Positions 7,878 to 16,713 are shown, counted from the stretch's first letter. The stretch is 18,945 nt of DNA from Pseudomonadota bacterium (GCA_023419995.1 JAEZXF010000536.1:1-18945), one strand, 5' to 3'. Notes: generated from the letters alone by a model not told the origin. Numbers and translations are program-made.

Positions 7878-10211
7878 ATGATTCGCAGACGCGCCCGCAT
7901 TGCACACCTGGCGGGGGCGACCGCGCTTGCCTGCCTGCTGGCGGGTGTCGCCCTGCCCGGCATCGCCGCCGCGCAGGACATCGACCTCGACCGCATGGCG
8001 ACCTCGCCCGACGCAGAGCTCCTGCTCGAAGCCGACACCATCATCTACGACAACGACCGCAACACCATCACCGCCGAGGGCGGGGTGCGGATCGACTATG
8101 ACGGCCACCGCCTGGTGGCGCAGCGCATCGTCTACCACCGCGCCACCGCGCGGCTCGTCGCCAGCGGCGACGTCGAGGTGGTCGACCGCCAGGGCACCCG
8201 CATCCACACCGACGAGATCGACGTCACCGACGATTTCCGCGACGCCTTCGTGCGCACCCTGCGCGTCGAGACCGTGGACAAGACCTATTTCGCCGCCGAC
8301 AGCGCCGAGCGCGAGGACGGCGAGGTGACGACGTTCAACTACGGCGTCTATACCGCCTGCGAGCCCTGCCGCGAGCGGCCGGACAAGGCCCCGCCATGGC
8401 GCGTCAAGGCGCAGAAGATCATCTGGAACGGCAAGGAGAAGACCGTCCGCTTCCAGAACGCCAGCTTCGAGCTGTTCGGCCTGCCGATCGCCTACCTGCC
8501 GTTCCTCGAGCTTCCCGACCCGACGGTGAAGCAGAAGTCCGGTTTCCTGATCCCCGGCTACCGCCGGTCGACCTCGCTCGGCCACGGCGTCACCGTTCCC
8601 TACTATTTCGCGCTGTCGCGGACGGCGGATCTGACGGTCAAGCCGACCTGGTATTCGCGCCAGGGCTTCCTCGGCGAGGCCGAGTGGCGCCAGCAGTTCG
8701 ACAATGGCGGCTATTCGGTGACGGTCGCCGGCATCCGCCAGCGCAGCCCGGAGGCCTTCGTCGCCGGCTCGAGCGACGACGAGCGCACGCGGGCCATGGT
8801 CGGCTCGAAGGGTGCGTTCCGCATCAATCCGCGCTGGACCTTCGGCTGGGACGTGATGGCCCAGACCGACAAGGTGTTCTCGCACCGCTACGGCATCGAC
8901 GGCTACGAGTCGGTGCGGCGGACGAACCAGATCTACCTCACCGGCCTGAACGAGCGGAACTATTTCGACCTGCGCTTCCAGAAGTTCAACGTGCAGGAGA
9001 CGGTGCCGGACACCCATCCCTCCGCGCGCGACCCCAAGCAGCCCTGGGTGTTGCCGGTCCTCGACTATTCCTACACGCCCGACATGCCGGTCGCCGGGGG
9101 CGAGCTGAACGTCGACGTCAACGTGACCAGCATCCGCCGCGACGTGCTGGACGTGGCGGCCGTCGGCAATCGCGTCACCGGCATCGAGGGCGGCGCGAAC
9201 CGGGTGACGGCCGAGGCCGAGTGGAAGCGGTCGTTCATCACCGCCGGCGGCCTGATGCTGACGCCGATCCTGCATGCGCGCGCCGACGGCATCGGCACCG
9301 ACTACGAGGGCGGCTCCGCCGCGGCGATCAACGCCGCCTTCCCGCTTTCGACCGACCTGCGCTCGTCCTATTACCGCGCCACCGCGACGGCGGGCATGGA
9401 AGCGCGCTGGCCGTTCCTGTTCACCACGGCGGCTTCCAGCCACGTCGTCGAGCCGATGGCACAGGTCTTCGCCCGGCCGGACGAGCCGCACGGCGACCGC
9501 GTCGGCATCCCGAACGAGGATGCCCAGAGCATGGTGTTCGACGCCACGACGCTGTTCGAGCGCGACAAGTTCTCCGGCTACGACCGCATCGAGGGCGGCG
9601 TGCGCGCCAATGTCGGCGTGCGCTACTCGGGCGCGTTCGCCAATGGCTGGTCGACCAATGCGCTGTTCGGCCAGTCCTTCCACCTTGCCGGGACCAACCC
9701 CTACGCCTCGCCGGACCTCGTCAATGTCGGCGCGTTCTCCGGCCTCGAAAGCAAGCGTTCGGACTATGTCGGATCGGTCGGGCTGCGCAGCCCGGACGGG
9801 CTGTCGCTCGCGGCCGGCGCGCGCCTCGACGAGGAGGATTTCGAGCTGCGCCGCACCGACGTCGCCGCCAGCTACGCGTCGCGGCCGGTCAGCGTCTCGG
9901 GCGTCTATTCGTTCATCGAGGCGCAGCCCGACTACGGCTATGCGACGGATCGCCACGAGGTCCGCGGCAACGCCAGCGTGCGCGTCCACGACAACTGGCG
10001 CATCTTCGGCGGCGGCACCTACGACCTGACCAGCGAGGTTCTGGTCAGCAAGTCGATCGGCTTCGCCTATGACGACGACTGCTTCGCCTATTCCCTGTCG
10101 ATGACAGAGTATGAGAGCCCGACGACGGGCGAGCGCAGCCGCAGCCTCGGGTTCAGCGTCTCGCTGCGCACCATCGGCGATTTCGGAAGCACCTCGGACG
10201 CGCTCGACTAG
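7878..10211 (+). CDS. lptD: LPS-assembly protein LptD, outer-membrane barrel
   Basis: LptD (777 aa) is the outer-membrane barrel that inserts LPS into the outer leaflet with the lipoprotein LptE. I chose the ATG at 7878, which has GAAGG four bases upstream, over a GTG at 7860 that abuts the lptG stop. Residues 1-32 are a signal peptide (RRRAR, hydrophobic core, GIAAA before Gln33). An OstA-like jellyroll follows (LLLEADTIIYDNDRNTITAEGGV), then a long beta-barrel domain with alternating aromatic strands. The mature protein has three cysteines: Cys161 and Cys164 in CEPC near the end of the jellyroll, and Cys735 in DDDCFAY near the C-terminus. E. coli has four in two disulfides. The gene precedes surA, whose product helps fold such barrels. 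Confidence 0.93.
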   Translation: MIRRRARIAHLAGATALACLLAGVALPGIAAAQDIDLDRMATSPDAELLLEADTIIYDNDRNTITAEGGVRIDYDGHRLVAQRIVYHRATARLVASGDVEVVDRQGTRIHTDEIDVTDDFRDAFVRTLRVETVDKTYFAADSAEREDGEVTTFNYGVYTACEPCRERPDKAPPWRVKAQKIIWNGKEKTVRFQNASFELFGLPIAYLPFLELPDPTVKQKSGFLIPGYRRSTSLGHGVTVPYYFALSRTADLTVKPTWYSRQGFLGEAEWRQQFDNGGYSVTVAGIRQRSPEAFVAGSSDDERTRAMVGSKGAFRINPRWTFGWDVMAQTDKVFSHRYGIDGYESVRRTNQIYLTGLNERNYFDLRFQKFNVQETVPDTHPSARDPKQPWVLPVLDYSYTPDMPVAGGELNVDVNVTSIRRDVLDVAAVGNRVTGIEGGANRVTAEAEWKRSFITAGGLMLTPILHARADGIGTDYEGGSAAAINAAFPLSTDLRSSYYRATATAGMEARWPFLFTTAASSHVVEPMAQVFARPDEPHGDRVGIPNEDAQSMVFDATTLFERDKFSGYDRIEGGVRANVGVRYSGAFANGWSTNALFGQSFHLAGTNPYASPDLVNVGAFSGLESKRSDYVGSVGLRSPDGLSLAAGARLDEEDFELRRTDVAASYASRPVSVSGVYSFIEAQPDYGYATDRHEVRGNASVRVHDNWRIFGGGTYDLTSEVLVSKSIGFAYDDDCFAYSLSMTEYESPTTGERSRSLGFSVSLRTIGDFGSTSDALD

Positions 10212-10306
10212 CGCCCGGCCTTTGCAGCGCTTCGATGCCGCGCCGTCACGCTTTCGCCCCATAGGCGGGTAAGGGATGGACAGAGGGATCGGAGCGATAG
10301 GGAACC

Positions 10307-10312
10307 AAGGAG
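10307..10312 (+). promoter_or_regulatory. Ribosome-binding site of surA
   Basis: AAGGAG lies ten bases before the ATG at 10323, slightly far but the best match around, and it supports that start. The rest of the 111-base gap after lptD shows no clear promoter or terminator. Confidence 0.6.
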
Positions 10313-10322
10313 ACGTAACAGG

Positions 10323-11255
10323 ATGAGAACGGTCGCAAGCGCCCTGCGCCGCACCGGATTCGCAGCCATGATGGCCTGCCTTCTGCCGCTGGCCGTGCCG
10401 CATGCGGCCGCCCAGGCGAGCGAGATCCGATACATCGTCAACAAGGAAGCGATCACCAGCTACGATATCCAGCGGCGCGCGGCGTTCCTGAGGTTGCAGA
10501 ACAAGCGCGGCAACCTGCAGCAGCTCGCCGCCGAGGAGATGATCGACCAGACGGTGCGCAACGCCGAGGCCAAGCGCCTCAACGTCCGCATCAGCGACGA
10601 CCAGGTTGCCTCCGCCTACGAGCGCTTTGCCCGCTCCAACAACATGTCGCCGGGCCAGATGGACCAGGTGCTGAACCAGGCCGGCATCACCAAGGCGCAT
10701 TTCCGCGAGTTCATCCGCGCCCAGATGAGCTGGGGCCAGGTCCTGTCGCGCAAGGGCCGCTCCGGCGGCAAGATGAGCGAGCAGGACGTGGTGCACCGCA
10801 TGCTCCAGCAGGGTGGCCAGAAGCCGCGCGCCACCGAGTACATGCTGCAGCAGGTCATCTTCGTCGTCCCGGCGGCGGAGCGGCGGGCGAAGCTCGGCGC
10901 GCGCAAGCGCGAGGCCGAGGCGCTGCGCCAGCGCTTCCGCGGCTGCGACACGACGCGCGAGTTCGCCAAGGGGCTGCTCGACGTCACCGTGCGCGAGCTC
11001 GGCCGCGTGATCGAGCAGGAGCTGCCCTCGGACTGGGAGAAGCAGGTCAAGGCGACGTCGGCTGGCCAGGCCACCGGCGTGCGCGAGACCGACCGCGGCG
11101 TCGAGTTCATCGGCGTGTGCAGCACGCGCGAGGTGTCCGACGACCGGGTGGCGCAGCTCGTCTTCGGCGCCGAGCAGAGAAGCGGCGAGGACGAGGATCT
11201 TTCCAAGAAGCTCACCGAGGAGCTTCGCTCCAAGGCGCAGATCGTCCGCCGCTGA
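10323..11255 (+). CDS. surA: SurA-type periplasmic chaperone
   Basis: This is a 310-aa secreted protein with a signal peptide (RR near the start, hydrophobic core, likely cleavage after AQA at residue 32). The mature part opens [20 protein letters not shown], the typical SurA N-domain entry, and continues with the helical chaperone domain ([21 protein letters not shown]). After a linker it has one degenerate parvulin-like stretch ending [20 protein letters not shown]. coli SurA has 428 aa with two parvulin domains, so this shorter form, usual for the group, may work mainly as a chaperone rather than an isomerase. Cys208 and Cys266 are placed so that they might form a disulfide; that is inference. 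It sits between lptD and pdxA, as in E. coli. Confidence 0.85.
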   Translation: MRTVASALRRTGFAAMMACLLPLAVPHAAAQASEIRYIVNKEAITSYDIQRRAAFLRLQNKRGNLQQLAAEEMIDQTVRNAEAKRLNVRISDDQVASAYERFARSNNMSPGQMDQVLNQAGITKAHFREFIRAQMSWGQVLSRKGRSGGKMSEQDVVHRMLQQGGQKPRATEYMLQQVIFVVPAAERRAKLGARKREAEALRQRFRGCDTTREFAKGLLDVTVRELGRVIEQELPSDWEKQVKATSAGQATGVRETDRGVEFIGVCSTREVSDDRVAQLVFGAEQRSGEDEDLSKKLTEELRSKAQIVRR

Positions 11256-11286
11256 CCACCCTCGCACCGAACCGGGATCGGCCGTC

Positions 11287-12270
11287 TTGCGCATGCTGGC
11301 ACTGACATCGGGCGATCCCTCCGGCATCGGGCCGGAAATCGCGGCCGCCGCGTGGCGGCTGCGCACCAGGCACGGGACGCCCCCCTTCTATCTGCTGACG
11401 GATCCCGCGCTGATGGCGGCGCGCGCGCCGGACGTGCCGCTTGCCGTCCTCGAACCGCACGAGGCCGCCTCCGCCTTCGCCGACGCGCTGCCCGTCGTTC
11501 CCCTTTCCACAACCTTCACCGACGCGCCCGGCCGGCCGGACACGCGGAACGCGGCCGGGACGGTCGAGGCCATCGAGCGCGCGGTCGGGGACGTGCAGGC
11601 CGGTCGCGCAGACGCGCTCGTCACCTGCCCCATCGCCAAGAAGCCGCTCTACGACGCCGGCTTCGCCTATCCGGGACACACCGAGTTCCTCGGCCACCTC
11701 GCCGGCGGCATGCGCCCGGTGATGATGCTGGCCGGGCCGGACCTCAGGGCCGTGCCGGTCACCGTCCACATCGCGCTGTCGGAGGTTCCTCGCCGGCTGA
11801 CGACCGGGGAAATCGTCGAGACGGCGGCGATCACCGCGGCGGACCTCGCGGCGCGCTTCGGCATCGCCCGCCCCCGCCTCGCCATCGCCGGGCTCAACCC
11901 CCATGCCGGGGAGAACGGCGCCATGGGGCGGGAGGACGAGGAGATCGTCCGCCCCGCCGTCGAGGAGATGATCCGCCGCGGGATCGAGGCGCGCGGGCCG
12001 CTGCCGGCCGACACGATGTTCCATGCGCGGGCGCGCGCGAGTTATGACGCCGCGATCTGCATGTATCACGACCAGGCGCTGATCCCGGCGAAGGCGCTGG
12101 CCTTCGACGAGACGGTGAACGTCACGCTCGGCCTCCCCTTCATCCGCACCTCGCCCGACCACGGCACGGCCTTCGACATCGCCGGCAAGGACATCGCGCG
12201 GCCGGACAGCCTGATCGCGGCGCTGAAGATGGCGCGCGCCATGGCCGACAGCAGGACGGGGCCGGCATGA
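11287..12270 (+). CDS. pdxA: 4-hydroxythreonine-4-phosphate dehydrogenase
   Basis: PdxA oxidises 4-phosphohydroxy-L-threonine in the DXP-dependent pathway to pyridoxal 5'-phosphate, using NAD(P) and a metal ion. The 327 aa compare with 329 in E. coli. The start [14 protein letters not shown] is the nucleotide/substrate loop of the family. Metal-binding His161 (VHIAL), His206 (NPHAGENG) and His261 (YHDQ) keep exactly the spacing of E. coli His166, His211 and His266. The C-terminal block [20 protein letters not shown] is intact. The start is either TTG at 11287 or ATG at 11293, two codons on; neither has a strong ribosome-binding site. The stop overlaps the rsmA start by ATGA. Confidence 0.94.
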   Translation: MRMLALTSGDPSGIGPEIAAAAWRLRTRHGTPPFYLLTDPALMAARAPDVPLAVLEPHEAASAFADALPVVPLSTTFTDAPGRPDTRNAAGTVEAIERAVGDVQAGRADALVTCPIAKKPLYDAGFAYPGHTEFLGHLAGGMRPVMMLAGPDLRAVPVTVHIALSEVPRRLTTGEIVETAAITAADLAARFGIARPRLAIAGLNPHAGENGAMGREDEEIVRPAVEEMIRRGIEARGPLPADTMFHARARASYDAAICMYHDQALIPAKALAFDETVNVTLGLPFIRTSPDHGTAFDIAGKDIARPDSLIAALKMARAMADSRTGPA

Positions 12271-13094
12271 GCCTCGACGGCCTGCCCCCGCTGCGCGAGG
12301 TGATCGAGCGCCACGAGCTGCGGGCGAAGAAGTCGCTCGGCCAGAACTTCCTGCTCGACCTCAACATCACCGCCAAGGTGGCGCGCGCGGCCGGCGACCT
12401 TTCCGACGCCACCGTCATCGAGGTGGGCCCCGGCCCCGGCGGGCTGACGCGCGCGCTCCTCGCGCACGATGCCCGGCGCGTCATCGCGATCGAGCGCGAC
12501 GACCGCTGCCTCGCCGCGCTCGCCGAGGTCTCGGCGCACTATCCCGGCCAGCTGGAGGTGATCGCCGGCGACGCGATGCGGACCGATTTCGCGGCGCTGG
12601 CGGCGGGCGCCGGCCCGGTCAGGATCGTCGCCAACCTGCCCTACAACATCGGCACCGAGCTTCTCGTCCGCTGGCTGACGCCCGCGGCATGGCCGCCCTA
12701 CTGGTCCTCGCTGACGCTGATGTTCCAGAAGGAGGTGGCGCAGCGGATCGTGGCAGGCCCCGGCGACGACGCCTACGGGCGGCTCGGCGTGCTGGCGGGC
12801 TGGCGCACCCAGGCGAGGATCGTCTTCGACCTGCCGCCGCAGGCATTCACGCCGCCGCCCAAGGTCACCTCGGCGGTCGTCCACGTCACGCCGCGCGAGA
12901 ACCCGCTGCCCGCCGACCAGAAGAAGCTGGCGCGGGTGACGGAAGCCGCCTTCGGCCAGCGGCGCAAGATGCTCCGCCAGAGCCTCAAGGCGCTCGGCGG
13001 CGAGCGCCTTCTCGAGGCGGCCGGCATCGACCCCACCCGCCGCGCCGAGACGCTGTCCATCGAGGAATTCGTCCGCCTGGCCAACCTGCTCTGA
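12267..13094 (+). CDS. rsmA: 16S rRNA (adenine1518/1519-N6) dimethyltransferase
   Basis: RsmA (KsgA) dimethylates two adjacent adenines in the 3' hairpin of 16S rRNA, a late check in 30S assembly; loss gives kasugamycin resistance. The 275-aa protein has all the family motifs: [11 protein letters not shown] (residues 21-31), the SAM-binding loop [14 protein letters not shown] (52 onward), the acidic motif AIERD, and the catalytic NLPYNI at 123-128. The C-terminal domain includes [15 protein letters not shown]. It starts inside the pdxA stop codon (ATGA) and closes the plus-strand cluster begun by lptF, with no strong internal terminator seen. Confidence 0.95.
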   Translation: MSLDGLPPLREVIERHELRAKKSLGQNFLLDLNITAKVARAAGDLSDATVIEVGPGPGGLTRALLAHDARRVIAIERDDRCLAALAEVSAHYPGQLEVIAGDAMRTDFAALAAGAGPVRIVANLPYNIGTELLVRWLTPAAWPPYWSSLTLMFQKEVAQRIVAGPGDDAYGRLGVLAGWRTQARIVFDLPPQAFTPPPKVTSAVVHVTPRENPLPADQKKLARVTEAAFGQRRKMLRQSLKALGGERLLEAAGIDPTRRAETLSIEEFVRLANLL

Positions 13095-13126
13095 GGCGCG
13101 GCGCGCAGGCGCGTTGCCGGTACGCT

Positions 13127-13171
13127 CGACGCCTGCTCAGCGTGTGGCGAAGGCAGATGAAGCAGGCGTCG
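13127..13171. terminator. Inverted repeat between convergent rsmA and the DUF465 gene
   Basis: An 11-bp perfect inverted repeat, CGACGCCTGCT (13127-13137) and AGCAGGCGTCG (13161-13171), has a 23-base loop and fills most of the 88-base gap between the two convergent genes. Position suggests a two-way 3' end signal. Neither arm is followed by a T run, so standard intrinsic termination is doubtful. Confidence 0.4.
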
Positions 13172-13182
13172 GAAGACCGTCA

Positions 13183-13419
13183 CTACGCGGAGAGCGCGGC
13201 GACGATGGCGTCCTTCAAGGCCAGACGACGCCGGCGGAACTCCGCTTCCGCATCCTCGCTGACGGGCTCGATGCGGGTCTCGGCCTTGTGGATCCGGTCG
13301 TTGACCTCGTCGTACTCCTCGAGGATCTTCGCGAAGCCCTCGTCCCTCGCCTTGAGCGCGTGAATGGCGTCGATCCGGTCCGGGAATTCCTCGCCGAGCG
13401 TATGGGGTGTGTTGGACAT
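13183..13419 (-). CDS. DUF465 / YdcH-like small protein
   Basis: This encodes a 78-aa, highly charged, mostly helical protein (EFPDRIDAIHALKARDEGFAK, then YDEVNDRIHKAETRIEPVSED and FRRRRLALKDAI). The pattern of a short helix, a DEVN(D/R)xI(H/R)xxE core and an (L/R)KDxI end matches the DUF465/YdcH family, whose biochemical function is not known. The ATG at 13419 has AGGAG five bases upstream, which decides the start although the frame stays open further back. It is a single gene with its own promoter region, including an FNR/FixK-type box, so its use probably rises at low oxygen. It converges on rsmA. Confidence 0.85.
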   Translation of the reverse strand: MSNTPHTLGEEFPDRIDAIHALKARDEGFAKILEEYDEVNDRIHKAETRIEPVSEDAEAEFRRRRLALKDAIVAALSA

Positions 13420-13446
13420 GGCGTCTCCTCGCGTCTTTCTCCTCCG

Positions 13447-13452
13447 ACCATA
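13447..13452 (-). promoter_or_regulatory. Candidate -10 element of the DUF465 gene
   Basis: TATGGT on the minus strand lies 21 bases past the FNR/FixK-type box, with no good -35 hexamer. This is as expected where an activator bound at -41.5 replaces the -35 contact. A start near 13439-13440 gives a leader of about 20 bases holding the AGGAG site. Confidence 0.45.
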
Positions 13453-13473
13453 GTCCGTCCATGCGACGCGGAC

Positions 13474-13487
13474 TTGACCCGGATCAA
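13474..13487 (-). promoter_or_regulatory. FNR/FixK-type box upstream of the DUF465 gene
   Basis: Read toward the gene the site is TTGATCCGGGTCAA, which matches TTGAT-N4-ATCAA in nine of ten fixed positions and matches the looser rhizobial TTGA-N6-TCAA fully. Its centre lies between 13480 and 13481, 61 bases before the ATG. With the -10 element at 13447-13452 and a start near 13439-13440, the centre falls at about -41, the class II activator position. The cognate regulator is not in the window. Confidence 0.7.
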
Positions 13488-13612
13488 GGAGCGGCGAGGC
13501 AGAGGCCGGCGCGGATTGGTCCAGCAGCCCGCGGGGAGGACGACGGACGAGGTCAGGCAGGCCCGGCCGGCCGGCGGGCCGTGATGCGGGCTTGGCCTTT
13601 GCGGAGGCTGCC

Positions 13613-13720
13613 TCAGAAGCCGTAGGGGCCGTATCCGCCCGAAAGCAGGCGGGCTGCCGCCTTCTTCCCGTCCTCGCCGCCGGCGTCGTCCTCGGGATCG
13701 CCGCCTCCCTGCAGAGGCAT
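13613..13720 (-). CDS. Doubtful 35-codon frame in the gap before the DUF465 gene
   Basis: In the 426-base stretch 13420-13845 the only notable minus-strand frame runs from ATG at 13720: MPLQGGGDPEDDAGGEDG, then KKAAARLLSGGYGPYGF. It is acidic and glycine-rich with a GGYGPYGF tail. It has no ribosome-binding site; the bases before the ATG read TCCTCC, the reverse of one. The frame also stays open without a start for about 20 codons upstream. It may be chance or the relic end of a lost gene. Confidence 0.15.
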   Translation of the reverse strand: MPLQGGGDPEDDAGGEDGKKAAARLLSGGYGPYGF

Positions 13721-13787
13721 GCCGGAGGACTGGCCCTCAGCCGGGCATGCGGCGCGTCCGGAAGCGGAATCTGCCTTTCAGCCCGAG

Positions 13788-13813
13788 GCCCGCGGTCCGC
13801 CCTGCGGACGGGC
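13788..13813 (-). terminator. GC-rich hairpin downstream of gmk
   Basis: About 33 bases past the gmk stop, GTCCGC (13795-13800) pairs with GCGGAC (13804-13809) around a 3-base loop. The outer GCCC/GGGC arms extend it past a 3-base bulge. It is a stable hairpin at the right place to end the fab-gmk cluster, but no T run follows on the minus strand. Confidence 0.35.
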
Positions 13814-13845
13814 GCCGCGAGCATGGTCGATCGGCGTTGGCAAGT

Positions 13846-14502
13846 TCAGTCCAGCTTCTCGCCGAGGAGGCCGTCGACGAAGGCGAACAGGCCGGGCCGG
13901 CGGTCGCGGCGCAGACGCTCGGCGGTGACGATCGCCTTCACCTGCGCGAAGGCGGCGTCGAGGTCGTCGTTGACCACGACATAGTCGTAGTCGCGCCAGC
14001 GCTCGATCTCGGCGCGGGCGTTCCTGAGCCGGGCGGCGATGACCTCCTCGGTGTCCTCGGCGCGGCGGCGCAGGCGCCCCTTCAGCTCGTGCATTGTCGG
14101 CGGCAGGTTGAAGATCGAGACGATGTCGGCCCGCATCTTCTCGCGAAGCTGCTCCGCGCCCTGCCAGTCGATGTCGAACAGCATGTCGCGGCCCTCGGCC
14201 AGCGCCTTCTCGGCCGGCGCGCGCGGCGTGGCGTAGAAATTGCCGTGCACCTCGGCCCATTCGAGCAGCTCGTCATTGTCGCGCATGCTCTCGAATTCGC
14301 GGCGCCCGCGGAAATGATAGTGGCGGCCGTCGATCTCGGAGCCGCGGCGGGCGCGCGTCGTCACGCTGATCGACAGCTCGAACGACGGGTCGCTTTCGAG
14401 GAGATTGCGCGAGATGGTGGACTTGCCCGCGCCGGACGGCGAGGAAAGCACGAGCATGATGCCGCGCCGGCTGATGACGCGGTCGATGGTGTCTGCGGAC
14501 AT
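13846..14502 (-). CDS. gmk: Guanylate kinase
   Basis: Gmk phosphorylates GMP to GDP with ATP, an essential step for GTP and dGTP supply. The 218-aa protein has the P-loop PSGAGKST at residues 22-29. The GMP-binding parts follow: [35 protein letters not shown] residues (here [16 protein letters not shown]), and [11 protein letters not shown]. The ATG at 14502 lies two bases after the yicC stop and follows a GGAG site overlapping the end of yicC. The yicC-gmk order is common in bacteria. It appears to be the last gene of the minus-strand cluster. Confidence 0.95.
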   Translation of the reverse strand: MSADTIDRVISRRGIMLVLSSPSGAGKSTISRNLLESDPSFELSISVTTRARRGSEIDGRHYHFRGRREFESMRDNDELLEWAEVHGNFYATPRAPAEKALAEGRDMLFDIDWQGAEQLREKMRADIVSIFNLPPTMHELKGRLRRRAEDTEEVIAARLRNARAEIERWRDYDYVVVNDDLDAAFAQVKAIVTAERLRRDRRPGLFAFVDGLLGEKLD

Positions 14503-14504
14503 CG

Positions 14505-15392
14505 TCACTCCAGATTCTGAACCTGCTCGCGGAACTGGTCGACCACGGCCTTGAGGTCGAGGCCGATGGCCGTGACCGAGGCCGCATTCGATTTCGAGCA
14601 CAACGTATTCGATTCGCGGTTGAATTCCTGCGAAAGGAAATCGAGCTTGCGGCCGGCCGGCCCGCCCGCGGCAAGAAGCGCGCGGCCGGAGGCGACATGC
14701 GTCTTCAGCCGGTCGATCTCCTCGCGGATGTCGGCCCGCGTCGCCAGGAAGGCGGCTTCCATGTGCAGGCGCGCCTCGTCGAGCGGAGCCGCGGTATCGA
14801 GGAGGAGCCTGACCTGCTCGGCCAGGCGGGCGCGGATCGCCGCCGGCTCGCGCGAGGGATCGGCCTCGGCGCGCAGCGTCAGGGCTTCGACCGCGTCGAG
14901 ATGGCCGAGGAGGAGCCGGCCCAGCGCCACGCCCTCGTCGCGGCGCGCCGCCTCCAGCGCATCGAGCCCGGCGTCGAGCGCGGCAAGCACGGCGGCGTCG
15001 AACGCGGCGCGCGTCTCCTCGTCCTCGACCGTGTCGGGCGTGTCCAGCACGCCCCGCAGCGCGAGGAGGCCGTCGGCCGTGGCCGGCGCCGTGCCGAACT
15101 GCTCCTGCAGGCGCAGGGCGAGGCCGGCGAGATCCTTGAGGAACTCTTCGTTGACGACGGGCTGGGCGGCGGGCGCGGCCCTCGACACCGTCAGCCCGGC
15201 CTGGATGTTGCCGCGGGAGAAGCGCCGCTGGATCGCCTGCCGCACCGGCTGCTCCAGCCGCTCCAGCCCCGGAGGCAGCCGCAGCCGCGCCTCCAGCGCC
15301 TTGCCGTTGACCGACTTCAGCTCCCAGGCGATGGCAGCGCCCTCGTGCTCGGCCGTGGAGCGGCCGAAACCCGTCATGCTCTGAAGGCCCAT
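14505..15392 (-). CDS. yicC: YicC family endoribonuclease
   Basis: This 295-aa protein starts [12 protein letters not shown], where SMTGFGR is the family hallmark. It keeps the N-terminal YicC-like domain ([24 protein letters not shown]) and the C-terminal DUF1732 region ([11 protein letters not shown], then [21 protein letters not shown]). E. coli YicC has been shown to be an RNase; no substrate is implied here. The ATG at 15392 follows GGAGGG at a normal distance, which decides against the frame's longer upstream extension to 15458. An ATG at 15377 is an alternative. It is spaced two bases from gmk and separated from mltG by 123 bases. Confidence 0.93.
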   Translation of the reverse strand: MGLQSMTGFGRSTAEHEGAAIAWELKSVNGKALEARLRLPPGLERLEQPVRQAIQRRFSRGNIQAGLTVSRAAPAAQPVVNEEFLKDLAGLALRLQEQFGTAPATADGLLALRGVLDTPDTVEDEETRAAFDAAVLAALDAGLDALEAARRDEGVALGRLLLGHLDAVEALTLRAEADPSREPAAIRARLAEQVRLLLDTAAPLDEARLHMEAAFLATRADIREEIDRLKTHVASGRALLAAGGPAGRKLDFLSQEFNRESNTLCSKSNAASVTAIGLDLKAVVDQFREQVQNLE

Positions 15393-15481
15393 GTGGCGAT
15401 CCCTCCCCGCAATCGATTGCCGGAAAGCCGCGCACCACCGGGGCGCACGGCAATCCATCCCTGTCTTCGCGCCCGGAGCTT

Positions 15482-15511
15482 CCCCGGCGCCGGCGTCCCC
15501 ACCGGCCGGGG
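15482..15511. repeat. Hairpin between mltG and yicC
   Basis: CCCCGGC (15482-15488) and GCCGGGG (15505-15511) form a 7-bp all-G/C stem with a 16-base loop just downstream of the mltG stop. It may separate mltG from yicC-gmk in RNA processing or termination. No T run is present. Confidence 0.3.
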
Positions 15512-15515
15512 GAGC

Positions 15516-16685
15516 CTACTCCTCGCTCGTGGTCGCCGCGCCGGCCGCGGCCGCACGCTCGCGCTCGACCCGCCGCCAGCGCGCCACGTTCTCGTTGTGC
15601 TCCTCGAGCGTCGAGGCGAAGACGTGCCCGCCGCTGCCGTCGGCGACGAAGTAGAGGTCCTCGGTCTTCGACGGGTTGGCGACCGCCTCGAGGGAGGCGC
15701 GGCCTGGAATGGCGATCGGGCCGGGCGGCAGGCCCGGAATGGTGTAGGTGTTGTACGGCGTCGGCGTGTCGATGTCGGAGCGGTAGATCGGCCGGTCGGA
15801 CGGCTTCCCCTCGCCGCCGAAGATGCCGTAGATGATCGTCGGGTCGGACTGGAGGCGCATGCCCTTGCGCAGCCGGTTGATGAACACCGAGGCGACGCGC
15901 GAGCGCTCGTCGGCGCGGCCCGTCTCCTTCTCGACGATCGACGCCAGGGTGACGAACTCGTCGATGTCGTCGACGGGAAGGTCGGGCGAGCGGCGCTCCC
16001 AGACGCTTTCCACCAGCTCCTTCTGCTGGGCCGTCAGGCGGCTGACCACCTCCTGGCGCTTCATGCCGCGGGTGAAGCGGATGGTGTCGGCGGCAAGGGC
16101 GCCCTCGGCGGGAAGCTCGGCCGGCATCTCGCCCTCCAGCTCCTCGGCGGCGGCGATGCGCTTGAAGGCCTGTGTGACGGTGAGTCCCTCGGGGATGGTC
16201 AGCGAATGGAGGATCGAGCGGCCGGAGACGAGGATGTCCATGATCTGGTGCATCGAGGCGCCGGCCTTGACCTCGTACTCGCCCGCCTGGACCTTGCCGT
16301 CATTGCCGTAGTAGCGCAGGCCGAGGCGGAAGATGCGCGCGTCGCTGATCATGCCGCGGCGCTCGAGCAGCGAGGCGATCTCCGCGACGCCGGAACTCGG
16401 CCGGATCAGCACCGTGTCGGAGGTCTCCAGCGGGCCGGGGCCCTCGAAGGTGGACTTTCCGAACCACGCCGCGGCAAACGCGCCGATGGCGAGAAGCACC
16501 ACTGTCGACATCAGGAAGTTGAGGAAGACGACGACCTGGCTGCGCGACCGGCGGGAGCGGGTCGGCGGCGGGGTGCCCGCCTGCGGGCGCAGCGCCTCGC
16601 TGGCGGTCTTCGGCACGATCGGACGGGCCGGCGCGGGTTGCTGTCGTTCAGGCAAACCGCCCTGGTCTGCGGGATCGTTGGTCAT
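15516..16685 (-). CDS. mltG: Endolytic transglycosylase MltG (YceG family)
   Basis: MltG is an inner-membrane lytic transglycosylase that cuts nascent peptidoglycan strands and so helps set glycan chain length. The 389-aa protein has a Pro-rich cytoplasmic tail (1-42), a basic patch SRRSRS, one membrane span (51-74) and a periplasmic part. A LysM-like region contains [18 protein letters not shown] and [11 protein letters not shown]. The catalytic domain has [15 protein letters not shown] (Glu252 and Glu254 in the active-site motif) and [17 protein letters not shown]. It is somewhat longer than E. coli MltG (340 aa) because of the N-terminal tail. It follows fabF after 95 bases; in E. coli mltG also lies in the fab cluster. 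Confidence 0.94.
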   Translation of the reverse strand: MTNDPADQGGLPERQQPAPARPIVPKTASEALRPQAGTPPPTRSRRSRSQVVVFLNFLMSTVVLLAIGAFAAAWFGKSTFEGPGPLETSDTVLIRPSSGVAEIASLLERRGMISDARIFRLGLRYYGNDGKVQAGEYEVKAGASMHQIMDILVSGRSILHSLTIPEGLTVTQAFKRIAAAEELEGEMPAELPAEGALAADTIRFTRGMKRQEVVSRLTAQQKELVESVWERRSPDLPVDDIDEFVTLASIVEKETGRADERSRVASVFINRLRKGMRLQSDPTIIYGIFGGEGKPSDRPIYRSDIDTPTPYNTYTIPGLPPGPIAIPGRASLEAVANPSKTEDLYFVADGSGGHVFASTLEEHNENVARWRRVERERAAAAGAATTSEE

Positions 16686-16713
16686 GGCGCGCTCGCACCC
16701 TTTCCTAAGCTCA

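Noticed and set aside
6741..11366. A 1541-codon minus-strand open frame opposite lptG, lptD and surA
   Set aside because: It is antisense to well-recognised genes and arises because GC-rich codons leave few stops on the opposite strand. Its composition is rich in His, Asp, Arg and Gly with no recognisable domain.
13183..13824. A longer DUF465 protein of 213 codons starting near 13824
   Set aside because: The extra 135 residues are low-complexity Arg/Ala/Pro, and they would run across the FNR-type box and the AGGAG site that fix the start at 13419.
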